Shown piece by piece: positions 36,545 through 45,885 of a stretch of 64,000 nucleotides of DNA (its first letter is position 1; each line of letters starts with the position of its first letter). This DNA is from Saprospiraceae bacterium (lineage in GTDB: Bacteria; Bacteroidota; Bacteroidia; Chitinophagales; Saprospiraceae), in NCBI GenBank assembly GCA_020630435.1, contig JAHDBJ010000013.1:1-64000 (forward strand), written 5' to 3'. The translations under genes and the position numbers were made by a program. Under the pieces are notes generated by a model that saw only the letters and a program-made list of their open reading frames with translations, was not told the DNA's origin and did no database searches.

Positions 36545-38458
36545 TTAATTTGCTTTTAAAATTTTATGATCTTCTTTAATACCAGGCAAACTAACAGATA
36601 CCGTATAGAATCCATTTGGTAAGCCCTCTTCTAAAGATAATTCAAATAAATTTTGACCTATTTCCACCTTGATGTTTTCGGAATATACAATTTGTCCTAG
36701 TAAATTGTAGATTTCTAGACGACCATTATCGGTTTTGGTAGATTGTAAAATTAAACTGAGATCATTGGTGAATGGTACAGGAAATGGATGTATACTTACT
36801 TGGGCATTACCTGATATGGCTTCTACATATTCAAAAGCTTTGTGGTCTACTGTAGTAAATACATCTTTTTGTAAAACGGTTAGTTCTGTATTTCTAAGAA
36901 TAATATCTGATAATTTTGTATTTCTTATTTCTGTGATTTCTTCTGGTGTTAAGTGGACATCGGCTTCATAATAATAACGATCGCCGTCTCTAAGGGCAGA
37001 AAATTGAGTTTTCATTATGGTCATAACCGTTTCTCCGAGAATGGCATCAGCCATATGTTCTTCTGCTAGAAAACCGACCCAAGGATCAATATTATTAATA
37101 TCATGATAGACGTCTTCTATCATTTGAGTTATCACTCTATCGCTACAAATTTCCTGAAAGCTATTTAATCGAGGTAAGCCAAAATTTTCTCGAATGGTAT
37201 TATAGTCTGATAGACCACGCTCTCTTCCTCTTTGAATATTAATAGCCGCTAAATCCAAACCAAATTCACCAGCACTTTCAAATAGAAAATTCCTTACATC
37301 ATCTACTAATTTGCAGTCCATATTTTGTTGGGACTGTGACGCCATTCCCTTTATCAAAGGATCGATACCTGTTTCAAAAATTCGAGTTGGAACAAAGAAG
37401 GCTTCTTTTAGAGAAAGATTGCCTTCTGGTATTACGCTACCTTGATTATCAATTCTTAATACTTGAGAATTGAGCAAAGTATGCCCCATACGAAAGGCAG
37501 CTGCCGCAAATACATTTGAGATGCGTGGATCTTGGCTTAATTGATAACCTGTATAACGTTCTAGGTGAATGCCCATTGCGGGTAGCCATTCATTATATAC
37601 AATGGATTGTATATAAGCACCTATTTTTTTTCGAGCAGTTTGATACAATTGCTCATCTGTCCATGTAGGATAAGTAATTAACAACTCATTACATAATCGA
37701 TTATGTTCTCTTACGAATAGTGTATGTATTGAAATCAAACCTAAATTTTCATTTGCTCGTACATCACCCGCTACAAACATTCTATCTGTCGAGGGATTAG
37801 ACATTGCCATCTCTGGGGCATCAGGGTCTATGGCACTTCCAAATTCTCCCGTCATGGTATTAAAAGGGAGTAAATTACCATGAGACGTTTTTAGCTTTCC
37901 ATTTTGAAAAGTTCTTAGCCAATCGGCTCGTTCTTGGTCTGAGCCATAAATGGAAGAAGCGTCAATCCATGTCGTAATACTGTTTAAATATTTTCTAGGA
38001 TTTGAAAGGGATGTCCCACTATTGGGATCAGGCATTGAACGAAAGAGGGGAATCATCACTTGCCCTGTGTTTTGAGGATCAAAATGGGGATCACCCATTG
38101 GGACAGGGATCATAATGGGTTCTGCCATATTATCATCAACAAGTGTAATATCGTGATCAATAAACTGCCCGAATATCCATACAAAATCACTCAAGCCTAA
38201 GGGGTCACCAATAAAATCATCTTGATCAAATAGCGCATTGCTGATAACTCTAGGATTAGGTCTAGTAAGGCCACTAATGCTAGAAATACCATCATCAAAA
38301 CCAATTGCGGTAACTTGTACTAAAGGAGAATGTTGTTTTCCCCATTCTGGAAATTCAAGATTATTGTTTGAACCGTCAATAGTTCTAAACTCTTGAGCAT
38401 AAACTTGAACAATTCCTAATAAAAATACTACAAAAATAAATTGTACTTGTCTGACCAT
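36545..38458 (-). CDS. Secreted animal-type haem peroxidase with T9SS C-terminal sorting domain
   Basis: 637 residues. Signal peptide (cleavage near VYAQ). The peroxidase domain has distal H102 in GQFIDHDIT, calcium-loop WIDASSIYGS (164-173), distal R234 with E237 in VRANENLG, and proximal H326 in RMGHTLLNS, so the haem site looks complete. The last ~80 residues are a beta-sandwich sorting module with LEIYNLLGQIVY and a basic end (HKILKAN), as in type A T9SS cargo. Secreted oxidation of halides or phenolics is the family's usual chemistry. It precedes aroF by 15 bp and may be co-transcribed. Confidence 0.9.
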   Translation of the reverse strand: MVRQVQFIFVVFLLGIVQVYAQEFRTIDGSNNNLEFPEWGKQHSPLVQVTAIGFDDGISSISGLTRPNPRVISNALFDQDDFIGDPLGLSDFVWIFGQFIDHDITLVDDNMAEPIMIPVPMGDPHFDPQNTGQVMIPLFRSMPDPNSGTSLSNPRKYLNSITTWIDASSIYGSDQERADWLRTFQNGKLKTSHGNLLPFNTMTGEFGSAIDPDAPEMAMSNPSTDRMFVAGDVRANENLGLISIHTLFVREHNRLCNELLITYPTWTDEQLYQTARKKIGAYIQSIVYNEWLPAMGIHLERYTGYQLSQDPRISNVFAAAAFRMGHTLLNSQVLRIDNQGSVIPEGNLSLKEAFFVPTRIFETGIDPLIKGMASQSQQNMDCKLVDDVRNFLFESAGEFGLDLAAINIQRGRERGLSDYNTIRENFGLPRLNSFQEICSDRVITQMIEDVYHDINNIDPWVGFLAEEHMADAILGETVMTIMKTQFSALRDGDRYYYEADVHLTPEEITEIRNTKLSDIILRNTELTVLQKDVFTTVDHKAFEYVEAISGNAQVSIHPFPVPFTNDLSLILQSTKTDNGRLEIYNLLGQIVYSENIKVEIGQNLFELSLEEGLPNGFYTVSVSLPGIKEDHKILKAN

Positions 38459-38604
38459 CTACATGTTTTTTGTGTTTTACAAAAGATTATGCTAATGCTA
38501 GGTTTGTTTGAGTCTAATGAAAATAGATAGTAGTTAAGTTGATGCAAGTTAAGGGATTTTTTCTAAAAAATCTTATTGGGGAGATTGGTCGGAGGTGATT
38601 TTTT

Positions 38605-38651
38605 AAAAATGGATATGATATTAGAGAACCAAAAGACATATCATATCCATT
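38605..38651 (-). terminator. Terminator of valS
   Basis: AATGGATATGATAT (38608-38621) pairs with ATATCATATCCATT (38638-38651). On the minus strand the stem follows the valS stop and is trailed by a short T-run. Confidence 0.65.
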
Positions 38652-38658
38652 AAAAAAA

Positions 38659-41373
38659 TTAGAGGCTTAAAGATTTCAATTGTTCTTCAATGAGTTTTAT
38701 TTTGGCTTCCGTATCCGCTTGTTTTTTACGTTCCAAAGCGACTACTTTTTCAGGAGCATTGTTTACAAATCGCTCATTACTCAATTTTTTCGCAATACCA
38801 ATCAAAAAGCCTTCTAGCCGCTGTTTTTCTTTTTTGAGTTTAACGGTTTCAGCACCTTTATCTATTTCTTGTTTTACGATTAGGTAATACTTTTCTGTTC
38901 CAGCAATAAATGCCACGCTACTCTCGGGTTCAGTAGTTGTCATTTCTAATACATCCAAAACACCCATTTTCATAATGAGTTCCTTAATATTAGGAGTATC
39001 AAAGAACAATTGAGCATTATTGGATTTTTCTACATACAATTGCATTAAGGTATGTTTTTTAAGCCCTTTAATTTTTGCTCTAGCCTCTCGGATTTTAGTA
39101 ATGAGTTCTTTCGCATTTTCAACTGTTTTTAAAAATTCTTCATCAAAAACAGTCACTTTGGGATATTGGCTGATAATGCAGTCTTCCCCCTCTTTACGTA
39201 TGTTTAGGTTATGCCAAATTTCTTCGGTAACAAAAGGCATAAATGGATGTAATATGATCGTGATTTTTTCAAAAAATCCTATTGCTTGTTCGTAAGTTTT
39301 ACGATCAATGGCTTCACCATAAGGCGGCTTAATCATTTCTAAATACCAAGAACAGAAATCGCCCCATGTGAAATTATAAAGATCCATTAAAGCTTCCGAT
39401 AATCGAAAGTCTTTAAAACTATTGTCTAACCGTTCTAATGCTTGGTTGAATCGGTTGTCCATCCATTTGGCGGCTAAAGTATTTACTTTTGGTTGTTTTT
39501 TATCTTCAATTTGCCAGCCTTTTATCAAACGCAATGCTTGCCAAATTTTATTAGCAAAATTTAAACCTTGATTACATTTTTCTGATTCACTTAAAGTCTT
39601 CTTTTGTGTTTTGTCATAAGGAGCATCAAACAAAATATCATTTCCAGCGGCTGCAGAGGAAAGCATTCCAAAACGTACGCCATCAGCACCATAATTATCC
39701 AATAGCTCAAGTGCATCAGGAGAATTTCCAAGTGATTTACTCATTTTTCGACGTTGTTCGTCTCTAACCATTCCTGTATAGTAAACGTGTTTGAAAGGTT
39801 GTTTTCCATATTTTTGAATATGCTCTTTGCCCAATAAATCTTCAGACCATTCGTACCCTGCCATAACCATTCTAGCAACCCAAAAGAACATGATGTCCCA
39901 GCCCGTTACCAAAACATTTGTAGGATAATAATATTTCAGTTCATCTTGTTTTTCAAAACCATCAAATACAGAAATGGGCCATAGCCAAGAAGAAAACCAA
40001 GTATCTAGTACATCCTCATCTTGCTTTAAGTCTTCTAGTGTTAGGTTCTTATCCTTAAATTTTTCTTGTGCTTGATTTAAGGCATCTTGGGCGGTTTCAG
40101 CCACAAAGACTTCTCCTTCATAGTACCATGCAGGAATACGTTGTCCCCACCATAACTGACGAGAGATACACCAATCTTTGATATTATCCTCATTTAGCCA
40201 ATTGTGGTACATATTATAGAAATGCTTAGGGTGGAAATTAACCTCTCCCGTTTCAACAGCTTTCAAGCCTGTTGCTGCAAATTCTTTCATAGATACGAAC
40301 CATTGCTCGGTCAATCGAGGTTCGATAATAGCATTTGTTCGCTCAGAACGACCAACTTTATTTTGATAGTCTTCAACATTTACAATATGTCCTAGAGCTT
40401 CTAAGTCTTTTACAATCTTTTTTCGGACAGAAAAACGATCCTCTCCAATATAAAATTGAGCAGCTTCACTCATGGTGCCATTGGCATTAAGCGTGTCGAT
40501 TACTTCAAGATTATGTCGGAGACCAATTTCATAATCATTCATATCGTGAGCAGGGGTAACTTTCAAAGCACCTGTTCCAAATTCCATCGTTACATATCGG
40601 TCAAAAATGATGGGTACTTCTCGATTAACCATTGGGATAATCGCTTTTTTCCCTTTTAAATGAGCATAACGCTCATCTTTGGGATGAACGGCGACAGCAC
40701 TATCGCCAAGTATTGTTTCAGGACGAGTAGTAGCAATAGTTACCCACTCGTCACTATTTGCAATTTTGTATCGAACATGATAGAGTTTTGAATGCTCATC
40801 AGAGTGTATAACTTCTTCATTAGATAATACGGTTAGTGCTTCGGGATCCCAGTTGGTCATTCGTAAGCCACGATAAATTTTTCCTTTTTTATACAAATCT
40901 ACAAAAACCTTAAGAACGGCTTTGGATAGTTTGTCTTCCATCGTAAAACGTGTTCGATCCCAATCACACGATGCCCCTAGTTTTTTTAACTGATCTAGAA
41001 TAATTCCACCATACTCTTCTTTCCATTCCCAAGCGTGCTGCATAAATTCTTCACGTGTTAAGTCTGACTTTTTAATCCCTTTTGCCCTTAGTTTTTTCAC
41101 CACTTTTGCTTCTGTAGCAATAGAAGCATGGTCAGTACCAGGTACCCAGCAAGTATTGTATCCTTGTAATCGAGCTCTACGGATCAATACATCTTGAATG
41201 GTATTGTTCAGCATATGTCCCATATGTAATACCCCCGTGACATTAGGAGGAGGAATAACAATAGTATAGGCTTCTCTTTCGTCTGGTTTAGAGTGAAAAT
41301 ATTTTTTCTCTAACCAATGTTGATACCATTTGGATTCAATCGTCTGTGGGGTGTACCGTTTTTCTAATGACAT
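38659..41373 (-). CDS. valS: Valyl-tRNA synthetase
   Basis: 904 residues, normal size for the enzyme. HIGH-type motif HMGH (50-53) in VTGVLHMGHMLN, KMSKS near residue 541, and the editing domain with TTRPETILGDSAVAVHP. The C-terminal coiled coil (about 840-904) is characteristic of ValRS. ATG start at 41373, 24 bp downstream of the endonuclease V gene, so the two are likely one transcript. No T-box or other leader is evident. Confidence 0.97.
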   Translation of the reverse strand: MSLEKRYTPQTIESKWYQHWLEKKYFHSKPDEREAYTIVIPPPNVTGVLHMGHMLNNTIQDVLIRRARLQGYNTCWVPGTDHASIATEAKVVKKLRAKGIKKSDLTREEFMQHAWEWKEEYGGIILDQLKKLGASCDWDRTRFTMEDKLSKAVLKVFVDLYKKGKIYRGLRMTNWDPEALTVLSNEEVIHSDEHSKLYHVRYKIANSDEWVTIATTRPETILGDSAVAVHPKDERYAHLKGKKAIIPMVNREVPIIFDRYVTMEFGTGALKVTPAHDMNDYEIGLRHNLEVIDTLNANGTMSEAAQFYIGEDRFSVRKKIVKDLEALGHIVNVEDYQNKVGRSERTNAIIEPRLTEQWFVSMKEFAATGLKAVETGEVNFHPKHFYNMYHNWLNEDNIKDWCISRQLWWGQRIPAWYYEGEVFVAETAQDALNQAQEKFKDKNLTLEDLKQDEDVLDTWFSSWLWPISVFDGFEKQDELKYYYPTNVLVTGWDIMFFWVARMVMAGYEWSEDLLGKEHIQKYGKQPFKHVYYTGMVRDEQRRKMSKSLGNSPDALELLDNYGADGVRFGMLSSAAAGNDILFDAPYDKTQKKTLSESEKCNQGLNFANKIWQALRLIKGWQIEDKKQPKVNTLAAKWMDNRFNQALERLDNSFKDFRLSEALMDLYNFTWGDFCSWYLEMIKPPYGEAIDRKTYEQAIGFFEKITIILHPFMPFVTEEIWHNLNIRKEGEDCIISQYPKVTVFDEEFLKTVENAKELITKIREARAKIKGLKKHTLMQLYVEKSNNAQLFFDTPNIKELIMKMGVLDVLEMTTTEPESSVAFIAGTEKYYLIVKQEIDKGAETVKLKKEKQRLEGFLIGIAKKLSNERFVNNAPEKVVALERKKQADTEAKIKLIEEQLKSLSL

Positions 41374-41397
41374 ATTCTAAAATTTTTCTGACCAATG

Positions 41398-42066
41398 CTA
41401 AATACGTTCTTTCGCAAAATCCCTTGCGGCTTTATCGGCTCGCCTTATGGGTTCGATATTACGATATTGAGTGGCTAGTTTTAAAATGGTTTCTGTTGTT
41501 CGTTCTAGGTTGATTTTATGACCTACACTTACAAAAATCGGTTTGACATTTTTTTGTGTTCTTAATACTTTACCAATAATTATTTCTTGTTCGTCCATAA
41601 TATCTAGTGTATCTCCTCTTTTTTCTCCTAGGACTCCGTCATATTGTACTAGTGTTCTTTTAGCACATCCTATCGTCGGTACATCAAGATGTATTCCTAG
41701 CCAGCAAGCCACCCCAAATTTTCGAGGGTGCGCTAGACCGTGACCATCTACAATGACTAGATCTGGTCGAATATCTTGTTCTTTTTCTAATGCTTCGATA
41801 GCTTTTAGAAGGATAGGCCCTTCTCTAAATGCGAAATACCCTGAATGATAATCAACCTCAACTTCAAATTTTTTTAAATAGATTCCTAGCGAACGCTCAA
41901 ACCATATTTGAACATCAATAGCGACAAAAGCCCATTCGCCTTCATACTGAATATCTAGACCAAAAACAATATCTCCAACCTTCGGTCGGTAGCCTTTGTT
42001 TTTTTCTGGAACAATAACTTGTGTTGCTAGTTTTGTTTGAAGTTTTTTTAGTTGTTCTTTATTCAT
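41398..42066 (-). CDS. nfi: Endonuclease V
   Basis: Cleaves DNA (and in some lineages RNA) one base 3' of deoxyinosine. 222 residues from the ATG at 42066; an in-frame TTG twelve codons upstream is unlikely. Catalytic acids: D38 in GLDIQY (usually GVDVSY), E82 in FREGP, and D107 in VIVDGHGLAHPR; IGCAKR follows. The DFE set is intact. Upstream partner of valS. TATTTTTG at 42127-42134 (minus) could be a -7 box, but its nearest TTG is 25 nt away. Confidence 0.93.
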   Translation of the reverse strand: MNKEQLKKLQTKLATQVIVPEKNKGYRPKVGDIVFGLDIQYEGEWAFVAIDVQIWFERSLGIYLKKFEVEVDYHSGYFAFREGPILLKAIEALEKEQDIRPDLVIVDGHGLAHPRKFGVACWLGIHLDVPTIGCAKRTLVQYDGVLGEKRGDTLDIMDEQEIIIGKVLRTQKNVKPIFVSVGHKINLERTTETILKLATQYRNIEPIRRADKAARDFAKERI

Positions 42067-42236
42067 TTTATAAAAGATTTTAAACCAAAACCCATCTAAC
42101 AAGAGATTAATTCCAAAAAATTTTCACAAAAATATATTTTTAATTAATCCTATACACACCAAAACAGAAATATATTGCATCCTTATATAAGAATTCTAGG
42201 ATAGAAATGGTTAATTTTAGGAGTATAGAGGATTCA

Positions 42237-42287
42237 ATGAATGGAGGAGAACTGTCGAATATCGAAAACTACCAACTTAAATTTTGA
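42237..42287 (+). CDS. Possible 16-residue leader ORF overlapping the sigma gene start
   Basis: ATG at 42237 opens a 16-codon frame whose TGA stop overlaps the TTG start of the ECF sigma gene as TTGA (42284-42287). A GGAGGAG sequence lies inside it. Such overlaps often couple translation, but the ORF is tiny and could be chance. Confidence 0.25.
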   Translation: MNGGELSNIENYQLKF

Positions 42288-42814
42288 CGGAAAAAGAAAT
42301 CATAGCACTTTGTAGAAAGCAAGATCGCAAGGCTCAAAAGTTTCTCTATGAGCGCTATGCTCCAAAGTTTTTTGGAGTCTGTAAGCGTTATGTAAAGAAC
42401 CGAGAAGATGCTGAGGATGTTATGATAGAAGGGATATTTAAAATATTGATGAATATTGAAAAATATGAAGGAAAGGGGAGCTTCGAAGGATGGATGCGTC
42501 GTATTGTAGTCAATGAATGTTTGATGTTTTTAAGGAAAAAACACAATTTCCATTTATCTATAGAAGGCGATAATATTGATATTGGGGCTAAAGTGGTGAC
42601 AGTCGTAGATGAATTGGCAGAAAGAGACATATTAGATTTGTTAAATAGGTTGCCTACGGGGTATAGAACAATATTTAACTTGTATGTTGTGGAAGGGTTT
42701 AAACATCGGGAGATAGCAGAAATGCTCAATATTAGTATCAATACTTCTAAATCTCAATTAATACTGGCTAAAAAACGAATGAAAAATTTAATTGAAAAGC
42801 GGAATGTTTCGTAA
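42284..42814 (+). CDS. ECF RNA polymerase sigma factor (TTG start)
   Basis: 176 residues. Region 2 at about 15-85 (YERYAPKFFGVCKRYVKN start) and region 4 at about 115-170 with EGFKHREIAEMLNISINTSKS. The first in-frame ATG is near residue 47, inside region 2, and a TAA lies two codons before the TTG, so TTG must be the start. It is a paralogue of the sigma factor at 11034, with the same region 4 helix and the same start-codon arrangement. Followed after 35 bp by its anti-sigma-like partner. Confidence 0.9.
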   Translation: MTEKEIIALCRKQDRKAQKFLYERYAPKFFGVCKRYVKNREDAEDVMIEGIFKILMNIEKYEGKGSFEGWMRRIVVNECLMFLRKKHNFHLSIEGDNIDIGAKVVTVVDELAERDILDLLNRLPTGYRTIFNLYVVEGFKHREIAEMLNISINTSKSQLILAKKRMKNLIEKRNVS

Positions 42815-42849
42815 AAATATTCAAAAACCAATTTGAGTTTTATCATACA

Positions 42850-44049
42850 ATGAAGGAAGAAAAAGACATATTTGATTTATTTCGAGAGAATCAGCATAAG
42901 TTGGATGAAATGCCTCGCAGTGGTGCTTGGGATAAACTGGAACGCAAGCTTAATGAGAATCAGCAGCGTACCTATTTATTCACATATCGTACCTTGATGG
43001 CGATTGCAGCTAGTGTTATCATCTTTTTATTAGTTTCTGTTGTAGTTTATCTTGAAAAATTTCAAACACAGCAGTTTTATGCTATGAATGAGAATATTCC
43101 TTCTGTACTTGAAGATCTTGACGTTTATTCTGATGCAAATGAAGATATATTAACCATTATCGAGTTTCAACGTTCGATGCAAAAAAGACAAAGGAGCTTT
43201 GCGATAAATGAAGGCGATTTGTCAAAAAAATTATTACCGAAGTATCAAGGAGAACTTCTTCCTGAAGACAAATTTATTGCAGGCAATATTGATAGTAAGG
43301 AAAACAAGGGTTCAAGTGCTAAAGTAAAGGATAAGGATGAAGCAATTAGAGTAGAGATTGAGGAAAAACGAACGAACTATAGTCATACGATAGAAACTAC
43401 AAGTACAAATGATGTAATTGCAGAGGTGTCTATATCAGATACAGAGAATATTGCTCCTAGTGAAAATGCTCAACCAAGCAATGTTCCTTGGCCTCCGACC
43501 CAATCTAATGAACCTGAAGAGGAGGTTGCCCCTTCTGCTGTAATTGCTTCTACTGAAAGACTTGTTAAAGAGACCGCTCCCACAACGGCAGCTATTCCAG
43601 AACCTTCGCTTCCTCAAAAGGCAAAAAGTAGGATAGCAGAATATAAAAAAGAAGAATTAGCGGATGCAGGAATGACGATGAGTACCATGAAAATGGAAGC
43701 TGAGGAAACAGATATTATTATAAAGGAAAAAAAGACATTTCTAGAAGAAATTAGCGTAGAATATAGTCAGCACTTTAAAACTGGTAATGGTTCATGGTAT
43801 ATTGAAATTCCTGTTACAGAAGATGAGGTAGAGCAACTTTATTTGGTAAAAGAAAAAAAGAATATGCTTTTATTTGAAAATAAAGCAAAAGATGGGGACA
43901 TTAAATCAATTGCGTTTCAAGAACTAGAAGGGAGTACTGAGATAGAATTAATCACAAGTTCGAAAAAAAATGCACTTCCAAAGCTAGATTTTTGGGAGGG
44001 CTTTATCCAACGGAGTAATAGAAAATGGGTAAAGAAAGTTGAAAAGTAG
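42850..44049 (+). CDS. Membrane-anchored anti-sigma-like protein
   Basis: 399 residues. Cytoplasmic N-terminus of about 48 residues (DIFDLFRENQHKLDEMP, SGAWDKLERKL), one transmembrane helix (about 49-67), then a charged, Pro/Glu-rich periplasmic region and a C-terminal globular part with no recognised domain. The N-terminus resembles that of the barrel-fused partner at 9429-11009, but no beta-barrel follows here. Role as anti-sigma factor is inferred from architecture and from lying 35 bp after the sigma gene. Confidence 0.65.
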   Translation: MKEEKDIFDLFRENQHKLDEMPRSGAWDKLERKLNENQQRTYLFTYRTLMAIAASVIIFLLVSVVVYLEKFQTQQFYAMNENIPSVLEDLDVYSDANEDILTIIEFQRSMQKRQRSFAINEGDLSKKLLPKYQGELLPEDKFIAGNIDSKENKGSSAKVKDKDEAIRVEIEEKRTNYSHTIETTSTNDVIAEVSISDTENIAPSENAQPSNVPWPPTQSNEPEEEVAPSAVIASTERLVKETAPTTAAIPEPSLPQKAKSRIAEYKKEELADAGMTMSTMKMEAEETDIIIKEKKTFLEEISVEYSQHFKTGNGSWYIEIPVTEDEVEQLYLVKEKKNMLLFENKAKDGDIKSIAFQELEGSTEIELITSSKKNALPKLDFWEGFIQRSNRKWVKKVEK

Positions 44050-44147
44050 ACCTTATTATTCTAGGTAAGAATCCCTTATTTTGTGAAAAGCTGGTCAATT
44101 GAATCTATCAATTAACCAACTCAAAATTATCATTATATAAGAGAGAA

Positions 44148-45185
44148 TTATTCTCTAAATACAATAAACCTTTCCGTTATTAGTCTATTTTCCTGATTGT
44201 TTATATTTATAAAGTAATGTCCATTAATTAAATTATTTATATTTATAGTAGAGATATTTTTGTCTACCATTAAACTGCCTTCTTGGACAACTTTTCCAAC
44301 GCTATTTAAAATTGTATAAGAAACATTAATAGTACTTTTGTTGTCAATCTGAAAATTTAAAATATCATTCACAATATTTCCAATAAGCTTGATGGATGAC
44401 TTAGGAATTTTTACTGTTTGTATTTCAGAATATTCGAATCTTCCATCAAAATCAATTTGTTTGAGTCTATAATAACAAGTACCTGAAATAGGTCTTTTAT
44501 CTATAAAAGTATATTCTTTAGTTTCTGAAGAATAATTATGTCCTTTTTCAAAACCTATTTGTTCAAAATTTGAGCCATCGTAACTTCTTTCAATTTCAAA
44601 TCCTTTATTGTTTGTTTCAGAAGCAGTAATCCATTTCAAAAGCACATCGTTTCTAGGAGTAATATCAGCGGTAAAACTATATAGTTCTACAGGAATAGCT
44701 GTATAACATATATATCCTTTAGTCATTAATTTGTCTAATAAATCAAAACTAAAATCATAGATAGTATATTCTATGATAATAGCTTCTTCGGGATGATCTG
44801 CTTTTAGTTCTACATCTAATGAGTGAGTATTTGTAGATAAACCAGTCACACCCCAACCGCAAAATTTATAATTTATTTCGGTTTTACCATCACCATAAAA
44901 TGTATCATCAGACATTCTTAAACTTTCCCCTTTATCAAATAGATATTCATCTGAATCACCACAATTGACTTGTGTAATAGTTGCAGTAAGTATAGTATTA
45001 TATTCATTCCGTTGAAAAAAGGTATAAACATTATCAGTACCAACAGTACAATCTTTTGGACAAGGATTTTCAACTGTTCCGCAATCTCCTAAACCTGGTC
45101 CTAAACGTACGGTATAAGTCGTTTGAGCCTTTGTACAGACAAAGACTAAAGAAAAAAATAAAATGGTTAGTAATCTTTTTTCCAT
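44148..45185 (-). CDS. Secreted protein with T9SS-type C-terminal region
   Basis: 345 residues. Signal peptide (LTILFFSLVFVCTKA). An N-terminal ~140-residue region with six Cys and no recognised domain is followed by the segment VELYSFTADITPRNDVLLKW, common ahead of T9SS sorting domains in this phylum. A fibronectin-like unit (GFEIERSYDG, YYRLKQIDFDG) and a C-terminal beta module ending in ITERFIVFRE complete it. Probably surface or secreted cargo. The next gene upstream on this strand is the 41-codon peptide gene at 45331. Confidence 0.75.
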   Translation of the reverse strand: MEKRLLTILFFSLVFVCTKAQTTYTVRLGPGLGDCGTVENPCPKDCTVGTDNVYTFFQRNEYNTILTATITQVNCGDSDEYLFDKGESLRMSDDTFYGDGKTEINYKFCGWGVTGLSTNTHSLDVELKADHPEEAIIIEYTIYDFSFDLLDKLMTKGYICYTAIPVELYSFTADITPRNDVLLKWITASETNNKGFEIERSYDGSNFEQIGFEKGHNYSSETKEYTFIDKRPISGTCYYRLKQIDFDGRFEYSEIQTVKIPKSSIKLIGNIVNDILNFQIDNKSTINVSYTILNSVGKVVQEGSLMVDKNISTININNLINGHYFININNQENRLITERFIVFRE

Positions 45186-45235
45186 AAGTATATTCTTTTT
45201 AAAATTTTAATTGTAAAATCGAAATTAAGGAGGTA

Positions 45236-45308
45236 AAGTAGGTGAATAATCTATAGCCAATACATTGCTAAAGCATGAATAATCTGCTATTGTTTCATCC
45301 ACCTACTT
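45236..45308. other. Large imperfect dyad between peptide gene and T9SS protein gene
   Basis: AAGTAGGTG (45236-45244) and CACCTACTT (45300-45308) are perfect inverted arms; inside are two copies of GAATAATCT. It lies directly after the peptide gene stop on the minus strand and could terminate or process its transcript. Confidence 0.4.
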
Positions 45309-45330
45309 AGTAGATTAATTCGCTAGATAA

Positions 45331-45456
45331 TTAATAAACGACATCTACAGCACCACCATTCCCACCTTTAATTTCTAGTAATTGTTTCGGTTGAATTTTT
45401 TGAAATTTACTTGCTTTTCCCTTTAATGTTTTTTTTGTTTTCTTGATAACTTTCAT
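45331..45456 (-). CDS. Small double-glycine leader peptide (RiPP/bacteriocin-type precursor)
   Basis: 41 residues, missed by size-limited gene calling. Lys-rich N-terminal leader (MKVIKKTKKTLKGK) followed by QLLEIKGG, which fits the ELxxIxGG pattern of leaders cut after GG by C39-type peptidase transporters. The predicted product after cleavage is only nine residues (NGGAVDVVY), without Cys, Ser or Thr, so it cannot form lanthionine. No transporter, radical SAM, YcaO or cyclase gene is present within the window. It is flanked by dyads on both sides. Similar small GG peptides are common in Bacteroidota, with function mostly unknown. Confidence 0.65.
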   Translation of the reverse strand: MKVIKKTKKTLKGKASKFQKIQPKQLLEIKGGNGGAVDVVY

Positions 45457-45885
45457 TTTTTAAAATTTTTAATTAGAAAATCAAATTAATTGTATAATCA
45501 TCTTTTTAAAGGTAAAAGTTAATCCCATTGCAATCAAAGACAAAAAAATTATATAGTTTTTTGTTTGGTGAATAAAAAAATATATAATTTTTTGTTTTTG
45601 AGTTATATATGGTGTTTTGGTTTACTGTTTAGTTATAGGGGATGGGTAGGACGCTATAGGGATATTCCTATAGGAAATATTAACATTAAAAACGAAATAA
45701 AAGAGTAGACAGGACTAAGTACTCGGACACATTTATTAATGGTTTATAGAACTATCTTTTTACGCTATTTTTCCTTTAAAAATCCTTCAATAACCCTGCT
45801 ATTAAAGGATTTTGAAAGAAAAACTATCGAAAAAATCTTAGCCCTATAATTCCACAAATAATTATATCCGAGTACTTAGAGATGT
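45457..45885. other. Repeat-rich intergenic region
   Basis: 429 bp between the peptide gene and the SRPBCC gene, both on the minus strand. It holds two near-identical AT-rich direct repeats (45542-45566 and 45574-45597, each ending TTTTTTGTTT), the palindrome TTCCTATAGGAA at 45665-45676, and the 165-bp inverted-repeat element at 45715-45879. No reading frame of note. The promoter of the peptide gene should lie here, but no TAnnTTTG box was found. Confidence 0.5.
45715..45879. repeat. 165-bp MITE-like element with 13-bp terminal inverted repeats
   Basis: CTAAGTACTCGGA (45715-45727) is the exact reverse complement of TCCGAGTACTTAG (45867-45879). An internal hairpin (AAAATCCTT at 45779-45787 with AAGGATTTT at 45805-45813, extended by AATA/TATT) sits near the middle. 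No reading frame inside and no obvious target-site duplication. Only one copy in this window, so mobility is unproven. Confidence 0.5.

Noticed and set aside
42120-42160. Promoter for nfi-valS with TATTTTTG at 42127-42134
   Set aside because: The nearest TTG on that strand is 25 nt away, outside the usual 18-21 nt spacing, so it is not listed as a promoter.
44093-44117. Hairpin GGTCAATTGA/TCAATTAACC between convergent genes as terminator
   Set aside because: The stem has a mismatch and neither strand shows a T-run after it.
45542-45597. Two AT-rich near-repeats as possible CRISPR or binding array
   Set aside because: Only two copies, 32 bp apart, made almost wholly of A/T runs; too weak for an array or defined operator.
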